The position numbers were made by a program, and so were the translations under genes. The notes beneath the pieces were generated by a model. It searched no databases, had not been told where the DNA came from, and saw only the letters and a list, made by a program, of their open reading frames with translations. This document shows, piece after piece, positions 35,801 through 44,790 of a stretch of 64,000 nt of DNA; the stretch's first letter is position 1, and each line of letters opens with the position of its first letter. This stretch comes from Sipunculus nudus. Lineage: Eukaryota; Annelida; Sipuncula; Golfingiida; Sipunculidae. The stretch is taken from the NCBI GenBank assembly GCA_026874595.1, contig CM049308.1, positions 77,798,124-77,862,123 of the forward strand. Direction: 5' to 3'.

Positions 35801-38800
35801 CTAGTCTTCAATAAAGCAGCTATATCGTGATTTATTTTGCTACGTGCAGCTGATAATCTTACCCTCAGGCCAGAGACGGATCGGGGTGCGGCCTTTAAGG
35901 GGGGTTTTGGGTATTTGGACCTTAGTGGGACCTCCTTTAAGAGACCTTGCAAACTCAGGGTGCGGCTATAAATAGACGTGCGGCCATAAAAACAAGATTT
36001 ACGGTACTGTATCTAACAGAAAAGAATCTGGAATCAACCATCAATTTAGGAATTCACTAAGAGTGTAACAATGCATCAAAGAATCGATGCATTGCATTGC
36101 AAGCCTGTGATTAAATTGTAATAGATTAGATATTAACCCTCTGAACCGATTCATTTCAATTATTATTTTTTTTTACATGTACCTTCCCAAAGTCCTCTGT
36201 GATATCTCAGCTCTTTATTGCGTATGTGTCCTAAATCTACTTTTAAGTTTGCTTGTGGACCACTCCACACATGTAGAAACATGTATGGTAGCAACACACA
36301 CAAGGAGAGCTTCATCTTTCTTTCATTTCCTGAAATTTCTAACATCATTTTCGGTAAAATTGCTTTTAATTTTAGTCTGAAAATTACTACTTAAGTAAGA
36401 AGTGAATGGAGAATTGAATTAAAGGAAAAGAATTGATAACTGAATTTCTTCTACAGGCTCTCACAATCCACAGGCCAAGAATTTACTGATGGTAACAAAA
36501 TATGCTTTGGTTAGAATTTGTGATTATACAATATATGTGAGGGATACAAGTCATTTGATCAAGCAAAACTGCTGATCAGAATATTTTAAAGTCCCATTAC
36601 AGTGTGCCATGGGATAAACATTGATCTTGGTTGATTTGTATAACCTATCTTGGCTAAAAAGTGAATGTAGTGCAGTCTTTTAAAATTAAAGTTAATGCAG
36701 CAATGTTTAACACTATCCCGTTCACACTCTAAAACACTCCCTGACCATACAGGCTTATCACCCTCGATTTCCCACAAATTGTAAGATTAGCTTCGGTCTG
36801 CATGATAATATTTTTCTACATTTTTTTATTATGGATATTAATAGAGGATTATGGGATTCCATAGGTAGCCTTGGTTGGCATCAAAGACAAAGAAAACACA
36901 TCAAAAGGTACAAACCAGGACAAAAATGTCTTAATCTATAACCTATTTGAATTCATTTATTTTATTCATTGTATTTGTATTCAATGTTTTAAGCAGTTTG
37001 TCCTTCTGAGCATTTCAAAATTACAGCCTTGTTCTAGCATGTATTTTATGAATGGGTCACTATCTCATTCCTTAATTTAATGGTTTCATTTCTGGTCACT
37101 TGAACACTATGATCAATTTTTTTCTAATCTGCACTTTAGGGATGAGAATTTCAGTAAACAAAAACTGAATACTGAGTGGTGATAGATTATATACAACACT
37201 CACCTTTTGTGGAACTACTAAGTTTTTCTTCTTCCCCACTTATCTCTTTTTCCGGTTCTCCACCATCAGACACATCACCTTGTGAACCTGCGGTTGTCTC
37301 ACCATCTGTTGTACTGGTATCTTTCTCACTCACCTCCCCTTCTGCATCTTTACCCTCCTCCGCAGCATTTTCAGACACTAATTTTGATCCCTTGAGCAGC
37401 CTAAGTAGAGTTTTCTTACGTCCTGTACCCTGTTGGTCCTTGGATGACTTGTCTTTTGGCAGCTCTGTGTCACCATCATCTGAGGATTTCCTGTCTGTAC
37501 TGCTCTCTGATTGGTCACTCTTTCTCACAGGTGAGCGATTGTTCCTTCTCCGCCTTTCCTCAAATTGCTCCCGTTTTTCTTCAATCATATTTTTTACTCT
37601 ACGTATAAAATTGGGTTGTGTTTGGTTCTTTTCAGCTGTTTTATCTTTTTCGTTCTCCACCAACCCGACATCGTTATTGTTATTTGTTAATTTTTGAGCG
37701 TCACTTTTGCATTGTGTGTCTGCAGGGAGAGTGAGTAAGGTTACAGGAGGACAGGTGATTTTTCGTAAGTTGAACCAGCTCTGTAAACCTGATAGCTGGG
37801 ATGCTGCAGGAGTATGAGAAGCTTGATATCTCTTGTAGCTGATGAAGCTGATGATGCAATGGTCCACCTCTGGAATTAATTCCAACATACTACAATAAGT
37901 ACACTGATATGGTGGACTGAAACAGTTAATAATAATTGATAGTTCTGCTACAATTATAATAACAAATTGCATGTTAAAGTACTGATTGAACTAATAAATT
38001 AATGGTTAGTTTGAGAAAAGAAATCACATAAACTTACAACCACCCCATAATTGTGACAACCCAATAACTGCAACCACATTTCTTTGTCTCAGATATTTGA
38101 TCCAGGTGAATTAGAATTTCACAAATAGGACCATCCCTAAATGATGACCACTTTGGTCAGTCCCCAAGATGGTCATAATCATGGAGTTTCACTGTTTTAT
38201 TATTGTAAACGCACATTACTTCAGAGGTATTTACGTTATATTTTACACTAGGTGTATACACCATACAGGTGTCATTTATAATTTTAAGAGTAAACACTGA
38301 TTTTACAGTCTGTCATTGTTATAACTATGGTGCACATCTATCAGTGAATCTGTAAGCAGATTAAAACTTCTGATCTAGTTAATAAATTGTATATATGTTT
38401 TATGACGATTTTACAGATATATACTTGTATTAGCTGTAGCAAATGTTTCAGGCCAAGTTAAAACTGAGCTAACACCTTGGTGAAAATGTAAGGTTTGAAG
38501 CCAATGGATTTAGCTCTTATTTCACAAGAGTAAACCATCAGCTACACCGATTCCTAACATGCTAATATAAGATAACAACTTACCAAACCATCCATCTACT
38601 GATTGGCAGAGAAAAAAGCACCATTCCTGGAGGTCAGGGGTCATCTCGAGAATCCAACAACACCCATTGTCTTCCCTGTGCCAATACCTTTGATATAGAA
38701 GAACATATTTAATTAAGGTTTTTTATAATTAATTATTATATATTAATTATATGAATTATAATATTATATATTATTTATTTAACACAATTTATTTATTCAT

Positions 38801-41800
38801 TAATTTATATTTATTTTCCTCTGAAAAAGAGGCCATTATTAATTATAATAATAACTGATTTATAACTGCTATTATGCTATTAACAATAAATTACAAAAAT
38901 ATTTATGCATTTAAGCTTTTAATCTATGTTGAATACTCATTAATACATGGTTATGACTTACAGAGAATACAAGCTTAAATGCATAAATATTTTCAAAATA
39001 TATTGTCATAATAAGTAAGACAGCAAAATCAAATCAATTATTATAATAACTGTTGACTGGTATGACCCTTTAATCACAACAAAACAAATTAAAATGATTA
39101 TACAAAAGTTTTCACAATTATAATAATGAGTGGAGAACAAATAATGTGTGTTTTTCATGTGGCCATTAACAATGTAAATTGGTGTCTAATATTTAATAGG
39201 TAATAGTACAAAAGCTGATGGAAAAAAGACATTCATTGTATCGAGCAGACTGAAAGTCATCTCAATTCAATCTGAAATATGGGTTAAAATGCTTTGTAAA
39301 ACAGGGTTTGTAAATCAAGATTAAAGAACTGAATCTTATCAGATTTAATCAATAATTAAATACTCTGCTGAGTCTTATGTTTATTAAAATGTTCCATGTA
39401 CAATCACAGAAAACAAAAACCTTAGGCACAGTAATTTTGTTAAGACAGGAAGGGAACTTAATACATATTTGACTTTTGAACATGTAGTTAATGAACAATG
39501 AAGATAAATAACATTAACAACACTGTCTACTTCCAACATTGTTCCATATTTTATCAATGCCAATTTTGTTGCAAGGAAAATTAACTTAACTGAACAGATA
39601 TAGCTTTCATGTAGATAAATAATATATGCTTCAGTTCCTCAAGTATTTTATTTACACTATTTTTTTAGCAGAGGTAACCCCTTTTTTTATGCTAGCTGGA
39701 CTAAGTACTATGTACACCTGTAGAAAAATAATATATGCTTCAGTTCCTCAAGTATTTTATTTACACTATTTTTTTAGCAGAGGTAACCCCTTTTTTTATG
39801 CTAGCTGGACTAAGTACTATGTACACCTGTAGAAAAATAATATATGCTTCAGTTCCTCAAGTATTTTATTTACACTATTTTTTTAGCAGAAGTAACCCCC
39901 TTTTTTATGCTAGCTGGACTAAGTACTATGTACACCTGGATGTGTAACACTGAGGTACATCAAAAAAGCCCATTTGCCTGTGAGTTATACATGGCTGTGG
40001 GGCACTGCCTTCCCATTAAGCTTACCGATCCCTCATTCTAAGTGGAACCGACTGCCGTAGTATTTTAATTTATAAATAAACTAATTATTAAATTGATTAA
40101 GTATGGATATATGTAAGCTCCTCACAACAGCAGTCATCAAAGATCTCCTCTTGTGTGACCACACATCCAGCTCCAAATTTTAAACATGCAACACATGGTC
40201 TGATAACATGGTTTCTGGCTCAGGCCCAAGAATCAGACCAAAGAGAACGGATGTCACCTGTTTGAAATTTGGAGCTGGATGCACAATGTGATACCACACT
40301 AATTGGTCTGATTACAATTCTTTGCCCTGCATGCACCTGGTGCTCAAACCAAGAAAATCTTGCTATATAAAGCAGAGGTTACATGAGAGGTCTGGAACAA
40401 CAGCAGTGTATGACCTCTGTGTGAGAAGTGTAGGAATATATGATACAACTGTACTTGAATGAAGAAAATTAATATGAAAGAAATGTATAGAACCACAAAT
40501 GGTCTTGTAACTAAACTCTGACATACCTTTCTACCTGATATGTCTTCTTTATTAAGCTGCTGTGTTGTAGCTGTTTGAACACGCAGTTGATGATGTTTAG
40601 CACTGACTGGGGCACCAAGTCCGTAGTAACAGTGATGATATCATGGTTGATTGGCATCAGCTTTACGCCCTTCGTCTTTTGACTAATCTGACGATAGTTT
40701 AACGTCCCCACCACATGGCATGCACTCGGTATCCACTCACATCGTCGCTCTATGTCAAGGATACTGTTCATCACCAACTGTTATAAATTAATAAAATCTA
40801 AAATTTATGATTACATGAAAGCTCATCCTGATATACTGGTATTCATCACAAAATGAATATCATTAATATTATGCTAAAACCCATGTGTGCTTCATATACA
40901 CAAGGGTATATTGCGTAGAGCATATTTTATGTGAACCTCATTTTTTTCCACACTGAAAACAGAGAAACTAAAAATTTGATCACCTATCCTAGATCAGATC
41001 AATGAAAAATCATATCTGTAAATTGGTAAAATAAAGTCCGTAAGGAGGTCATGCAAGACTTCAATAATGATAAATTAGGCATTTCCATTGAAATTAAGCA
41101 ATACTTTTAATATAATCTGCATAATACATTGAGTAAATTGATGGAACACAAATATTGTTGACAACATTTTTTATAGGCTAGTATAATCAATTTCTTTCTG
41201 TAAGTATCGGTCTAGTCAATCTGATCAATACTAATTTTGTAGTACAAGCTATACTGCCTTTTTTGTCAATACCTTTGATTTCAATCAAATTTTTTACTGT
41301 ATTTCAACTAACATAATCTTTCTTATGTTCTTACTACTTTTTCTTATAATAATTAGAATAAAGTGTGTTCAGGATGGTGAAAATGTTATGACTGACTTTG
41401 CAGTCCTGACTAGACAGGTACCCTGTAACCTTGTGTCATGTGACTGGCCTGTGCCATGTGACTGGTCTGTGTCATGTGACTGGCCTGTGTCATGAGACTG
41501 GCCCTCACCTGAGGTGCCCCTTTGACTCGTATAAAGCTGCCTTTGAGCGTCTCATGTTTCTCACTTCGAGGTAACTTGACCTGTTTCTTCCATACTCGAA
41601 CATCATGCTGAATCCCTTCTAACTGCCAGCCAAGACCCACTGACACAGGGAAGACCTGTTATTATGAAAATCCACAAAATATTTGCATTTATCTGTTAAA
41701 ATCCAGCAGATATCAACATTTACCTAAATCATTAGTTAAGGTAATGAAATCATTAAAGCTAAAAAGATAAGTAACAGAAGGGGAAGTCAGTGCCCAGCTG

Positions 41801-44740
41801 TACTGCTGACACAGCCGACACCAGGCCAAACCATTTACTCAACAATGTCAAAATGGACAGTCATGGGCTTTTTAATTAATTTTGGTCTATTTTAAGGAGA
41901 ACATTTAGAAATGATAGAGAGAAATAGCGTAAGATAAGTAGATGCTTCTCCAAGCCAAGTGGCAAAGTATCCAAGAGGCATAAGCCAGCTTAGCTCAAGG
42001 CCACCCAAACTGACGGCAAGACCTGAGGTCAAATGAGCCAGAAGAGCATTATATTACCTCATCAACAACATTTAAAATGAGCTGTTTGAATTAAATATTG
42101 AGGAGCAAGTAGAGCAAGACAGGCAGTGTATGCTGGTTGTTTGTACTGAACCAACATGTATATTTAAGTATTACTCATGACTATACTTATATATATATAG
42201 TCAATATGTGCATACACTTGAGCTGAATCAACAATACCATCATAACTATATATTTTATTGTGTCCATGTATGCCTCCACAGAATCAATAATAGCTGCATG
42301 GTTGGAATACAACATGAAGGGAGGCATGGTTATAGTTTCACGCTGGGCATGTGATTAATTACAATTAAACTGACACAACAGGTGCAAGTAATTAGTAACA
42401 AGTTTTATTAAATTTTCCATTTCTAGGCATTGTGATGCATGTTGTCATGGAGACAGATGCGGTCACATGTGTAATGTTACAGAAATTAATCATATCACAT
42501 GCTTAATAGCACACCATGTAGAAGTACCCTTATGTAACACCTTTAACATGATAACGGATGCTACTGAATATGTATATAGACAAATATTGGGAAAATAATA
42601 ACCTTGAAATGAGGACAAGGACAATAAAGCTTACCTTGTTGTCTTTTATAAACTTCAGCAAGTCTAAGGCAGTATTACCTCCACCTTTCTAAAAGAAACA
42701 CAAGTAAAAAATATTAAGATGTGCATAAAATATAGAAGTTGTCAAGAAAATGTGCTTTCTTTTAATTAATTATTAACTCTTTTTTGTAAGGTGCTCAGGA
42801 AAAGGTATTTATTTATAGATATTGGTATGCTATAAGGTAGATAACCTGAAAAAGTGTGACAGGTTTCTCCATGTAAAAAAGGGTCCATTTTGATCAATAG
42901 GATCTGAATGAGAAACATCTAAACCTTAACTATTGTCTGTCTGCCATCTTGAAAAAACACTGAATCTTGTCATAAGTTCTTTGGTTATGCTTATGAATTC
43001 AAAGTGTATAATTTATTCGAGTCTATAAACAAGGCAGTCATTAGGATATTGACAGGTGATTGAATTTATCAAAGGCTTTATACTGGCAATCTAGATAAAC
43101 CCAGTCAAAAGCTTTAATGAAGGTCTATTGATCTGTAATATCATCCTGTTTCAAGTATAGACCGTTTTAAAAATATAATCCCAGGGAAACTTTCCAATTA
43201 TATATTTAATCCTAACGTAAAACATTTGCTAAAATAATATGCCATACATAATGATATAAATGCATGATATGACAGCCGACCTATCTTTTACTTAGTACCT
43301 GTTCCTACTGCTCCTGAACATGTGTAAACTTCAGTTAAATCTAAACAAAGCTGCAGTAGACTTGATACACATGAGAACCATCAATAGTGGTATGCCAGTT
43401 AATCAATTATATTGATGATTGGTTGTTTACATTCATAACGGATTAATTTTGTAGCATTTTACATAACTGATCACTAACAATTATGAATGCACATACACAT
43501 ATGTCAGGTTATACAGCAAAAATAATATTTTAATCCTGTCATAGACATAAGGAAGATGTGACACAAAGTGGTGAATATTATTAAAACTGAACCTTGTGCA
43601 GTGAACCCAAGTAAACAACCATTCCACTACCTTTTATCTCTCAGTGTGATATACAAGATTGATTGAATCTATGCGGTTAATATTCTAGGTATAATTCTAT
43701 ACAGCATATTTGATGGTAATAAAGGTATATCAAACAATCAATTAAAAATCAATTATTTTATGTGCCTTTGTTTATTTCTTTTGTAAATTGTTTTAATTCT
43801 TTCAATCATCCACTTTGATTTTACAACTAGTTCCTACCGCTAACCGTCATACTTGGTTTTATTGTAATCCAATGAACCTTTTCCACAAGCCTGCATTTTG
43901 CCGGTAACGATCATTTGCTGTGTTTTGAATGAGCCGGCATGGCTGGCTGATAAGTGACTTGATTGACATTTCCATGCAATAACCAATATATGATAATATA
44001 TTCAACAACTGCATTATGCATTGACACAAACTTAACATTTTGCATAAACTTGGCATTAACATAACATTACTGTTGCCTAAAAAATTATTTTAGAAGGGTG
44101 TTTTTGAACAAATATACATTCTGTGCAAGTTAGAACAAGGTATAATCATTCAGTATATGGAAAGTGAACCATGCACATAATGGTGGAATGCAGAATTCAA
44201 AAGAATATTTTATAACTGGGCAGTTTAGTGGAACAGTTGACGAAATAATGGATAGCCTTTACTCTTATCACCATGAAAATCACCAGTGTCACATAACAGC
44301 TAATGCATAATGAAAATGGCTTTGAGACAGGCACAGGACAAAATTAAAAATTTAAATTGGTCAAATTTAAAAACGTATTACAAACAAGAAGATTCTCTAT
44401 TAATGCAGCAAGTTTGTGCCTTTTTATAACTTGTTAAATTTATTAGTGCTTACTTTGAATACAAATTGAAATTTCTGCCAAATCCTCTTTGGTTGTTAAA
44501 AACAATTACCATTTGGTCACCAAATTTTAAATTTTAATGAATACTGTAATGACTGCAAACAAATAATTTGCTGACTGGGAGACAAAAATAATTACAATTA
44601 GGTCAGCAAGAAGCAGAATTATAATGAAGATTACAATGACAAACCTTGTTGGTCCCACGTCCCCACTGAACCCAATGATGGAGGATGAAGCCGGCAACCA
44701 GCACCAGACATCCAGTCAATAGGAAGGTCACATCATCCAT
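26566..44740 (-). CDS. Membrane-anchored tandem START-domain protein, 14 coding exons, 725 aa
   Basis: Rebuilt from GT-AG borders with matching phases: 44645-44740, 42635-42688, 41509-41655, 40527-40777, 38584-38687, 37204-37869, 33970-34034, 33053-33123, 32011-32079, 30800-30896, 28611-28653, 27983-28140, 27233-27310 and 26566-26844 (2178 bp with stop). Residues 5-24 are a hydrophobic anchor followed by Arg/Lys, so the rest probably faces the cytosol. Residues about 58-250 look like a divergent START domain (GW at 59-60, RVWKK, ILDIERRCEW, REDNGCCWILE). Residues 270-440 are a charged linker with a likely helix at 305-328 and a basic RKKTLLRLLKG at 368-378. Residues about 470-668 are a clearer START domain (GW at 483-484, VRDFCVLQCER, SCPPVQDVIRG, SSGWIIEP, YIIQMDISG). 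START domains bind and move lipids. I do not recognise a named orthologue. Upstream in-frame TAG at 44759-44761 supports the start. Confidence 0.85.
27233..27310 (-). CDS. START gene exon 13 (residues 608-633)
   Basis: 78 bp, phase 0 at both ends. WLSSGWIIEPAF and MVTYIIQ match the strand that precedes the C-terminal helix of START domains. Confidence 0.9.
27529..27704. mobile_element. TA-flanked MITE in intron 13 side of the START gene 3' region
   Basis: The ends CAGTGAAA and TTCCACTG are flanked by TA. The interior carries repeated GGTGGTCTTA motifs. It lies between exon 12 and exon 13. Same end type as 25868-26043 but a different interior. Confidence 0.75.
27983..28140 (-). CDS. START gene exon 12 (residues 555-607, core of START-2)
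   Basis: 158 bp, phase 1 in, phase 0 out. Holds KDVRDFCVLQCER, FILSMKSV and SCPPVQDVIRGN, the most characteristic START signature in this gene. Confidence 0.9.
28611..28653 (-). CDS. START gene exon 11 (residues 541-555)
   Basis: A 43-bp microexon, phase 0 in, phase 1 out, between ttacag and gtaagt. Reads KVHVVRDFGKGLKI. Confidence 0.85.
29797..30213. repeat. Dispersed repeat, copy 1 (intronic)
   Basis: About 420 bp, clearly related to 43388-43866: both share a TAATTGAT-rich start, AACCTTGTGCA, a TCAGWGTGAYATACA block, a TATGATTCTATACAG-like block, and CTTTCAATCATCNRTTTGATTT near the end. No ORF. I cannot name the family. Confidence 0.75.
30800..30896 (-). CDS. START gene exon 10 (residues 508-540)
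   Basis: 97 bp, phase 2 in, phase 0 out. Contains YLGKGLIPGQPLEVFNTIKS, the helix-bearing segment where START domains read as pleVf..l. Confidence 0.85.
31416..31640. repeat. Dispersed repeat starting CCAGGAGGGTATGCT, copy 1 (intronic)
   Basis: Shares GCCAGGAGGGTATGCT, GATTTTGGTGTGGGT, GATCTGGATC and AAGGACTTCCAGGAATA with 57668-57915. It belongs to a style of repeat seen in many invertebrate genomes. Non-coding. Confidence 0.7.
32011..32079 (-). CDS. START gene exon 9 (residues 485-508)
   Basis: 69 bp, phase 2 at both ends. Reads FYGLEKDIVILRKVFKDGSQ, the second strand pair of START-2, in the place where START-1 has QLEGIQHDVRVWKK. Confidence 0.85.
33053..33123 (-). CDS. START gene exon 8 (residues 462-485)
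   Basis: 71 bp, phase 0 in, phase 2 out. Ends with TGGW and the split Val. The donor could be placed two bases earlier, but only gtaagt after GGGT keeps the next exon in frame. Confidence 0.85.
33192..33804. mobile_element. TA-flanked MITE split by a retroposon tail (intron 7)
   Basis: The left half 33192-33280 and right half 33707-33804 together match the MITE at 59005-59176 (shared CAAAACAGAATTGG and GGTCATCAGGCAAGG-type blocks) with ends CAGTGAAA and TTTTACTG and flanking TA. The middle is a separate insertion. Confidence 0.75.
33281..33706 (-). mobile_element. 3' end of a LINE-type retroposon, minus strand, nested in a MITE
   Basis: On the minus strand it ends AATAAATGTTATC followed by TTATC repeats, as CR1/L2-like LINEs often end in a short tandem tail. 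It interrupts the MITE at 33192-33804. No RT motif is left, so only the 3' UTR appears to be present. Confidence 0.5.
33970..34034 (-). CDS. START gene exon 7 (residues 440-461)
   Basis: 65 bp, phase 1 in, phase 0 out. Reads EEQELIYYQTLANQAAAEILAE, a probable helix leading into START-2. Confidence 0.85.
34580..36006. mobile_element. DNA element with terminal inverted repeats TACCRTAAATC (intron 6)
   Basis: The left end TACCATAAATCCTGTTTTTA and the inverted right end TACCGTAAATCTTGTTTTTA agree at most positions over about 28 bp. A GCGGCCATAAA motif recurs next to both ends. About 1.43 kb long, with no ORF resembling a transposase, so it is non-autonomous or decayed. TA at the tips fits a Tc1/mariner-type target. 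Confidence 0.75.
37204..37869 (-). CDS. START gene exon 6 (residues 218-440, end of START-1 and linker)
   Basis: The longest exon, 666 bp, phase 1 at both ends. It starts EVDHCIISFISYKRY, the presumed last strand of START-1. It then encodes a low-complexity linker rich in Lys, Arg, Glu, Asp and Ser, with a helix-forming EEKREQFEERRRR, a basic patch near residue 370, and an acidic end. Phosphorylation-prone Ser/Thr-Asp/Glu runs are common in it. The plus-strand frame over this exon is a shadow. Confidence 0.9.
38035..38194. mobile_element. Decayed MITE of the CAGTGGAACCCC family (intron 5 side)
   Basis: The interior matches 25868-26043 (ACCACCCCATAATTG, GATCCAGGTGAATTAGA, TTTGGTCAGTCCCCAAG) and the right end reads GTTTCACTG. 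The left tip is eroded. It lies between exon 5 and exon 6 of the START gene. Confidence 0.75.
38584..38687 (-). CDS. START gene exon 5 (residues 183-218, START-1)
   Basis: Phase 2 in, phase 1 out. Contains WHREDNGCCWILEMT and ends at VDGWF before gtaagt. Confidence 0.85.
38838..39052. mobile_element. Fold-back AT-rich element (intron)
   Basis: The inner arms AAATATTTATGCATTTAAGC (about 38900-38920) and GCTTAAATGCATAAATATTT (about 38971-38990) are exact inverted repeats, and weaker pairing extends outward over roughly 75-80 bp on each side. The loop is about 50 bp. No ORF. Confidence 0.7.
39617..39940. repeat. 109-bp tandem repeat, three copies (intron 4)
   Basis: Near-identical units start at about 39617, 39726 and 39835; the third differs at only a couple of bases. 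Each contains ATATATGCTTCAGTTCCTCA and ends TGTACACCTG. 109 is not a multiple of three, so the frames that appear open in it shift from unit to unit and are not coding. Confidence 0.95.
40527..40777 (-). CDS. START gene exon 4 (residues 100-183, START-1)
   Basis: Phase 0 in, phase 2 out (AG before gtatgt). Contains ILDIERRCEWIPSA, typical of the START segment after the first strands, and INHDIITVTTDLVPQ. Confidence 0.85.
41432..41503. repeat. 18-bp minisatellite beside the exon 3 donor
   Basis: Four units of tgtgtcatgtgactggcc with one or two changes, ending about five bases from the exon 3 donor of the START gene. On the minus strand the exon 3 frame stays open through the array and would encode six-residue repeats if the intron were kept. 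Confidence 0.9.
41509..41655 (-). CDS. START gene exon 3 (residues 51-99, start of START-1)
   Basis: 49 codons between acag and gtgagg, phase 0. Holds GWQLEGIQHDVRVWKK and GSFIRVKGAPQ, the beta strands that open a START domain. The frame stays open for about 30 codons past the donor, through the 18-bp minisatellite at 41432-41503. Confidence 0.85.
42635..42688 (-). CDS. START gene exon 2 (residues 33-50)
   Basis: An 18-codon microexon between tttag and gtaagc, phase 0 on both sides. Reads KGGGNTALDLLKFIKDNK, a short linker from the anchor to the first START domain. Confidence 0.85.
43388..43866. repeat. Dispersed repeat, copy 2 (intron 1)
   Basis: Diverged partner of 29797-30213 in the same orientation. 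Confidence 0.75.
44645..44740 (-). CDS. START gene exon 1 (residues 1-32, membrane anchor)
   Basis: ATG at 44738-44740. Hydrophobic segment LLTGCLVLVAGFIL, then HHWVQWGRG. Ends ACC AAC AAG before gtttgt, phase 0. Seven codons upstream an in-frame TAG closes the frame. Confidence 0.85.
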
Positions 44741-44790
44741 GACCGCTGCGGAAGCAGGCTACATCTCACCGATCTGTGAAGTGAAAACGA
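44741..44790 (-). promoter_or_regulatory. 5' leader of the START gene with minimal upstream ATG-TAG
   Basis: An ATG directly followed by TAG (44759-44764) lies in frame 18 bases before the main ATG. Such a start-stop element can stall ribosomes and lower translation of the main frame. No TATA box is evident upstream and the transcription start is unknown, so it is not certain that the element is in the mRNA. Confidence 0.4.

Noticed and set aside
37176-37697. 173-codon plus-strand frame
   Set aside because: It is the shadow of exon 6 of the START gene; its Ser-rich content mirrors the charged linker.
39626-40041. Three similar 65-70-codon frames
   Set aside because: They are products of the 109-bp intronic tandem repeat in shifting frames.
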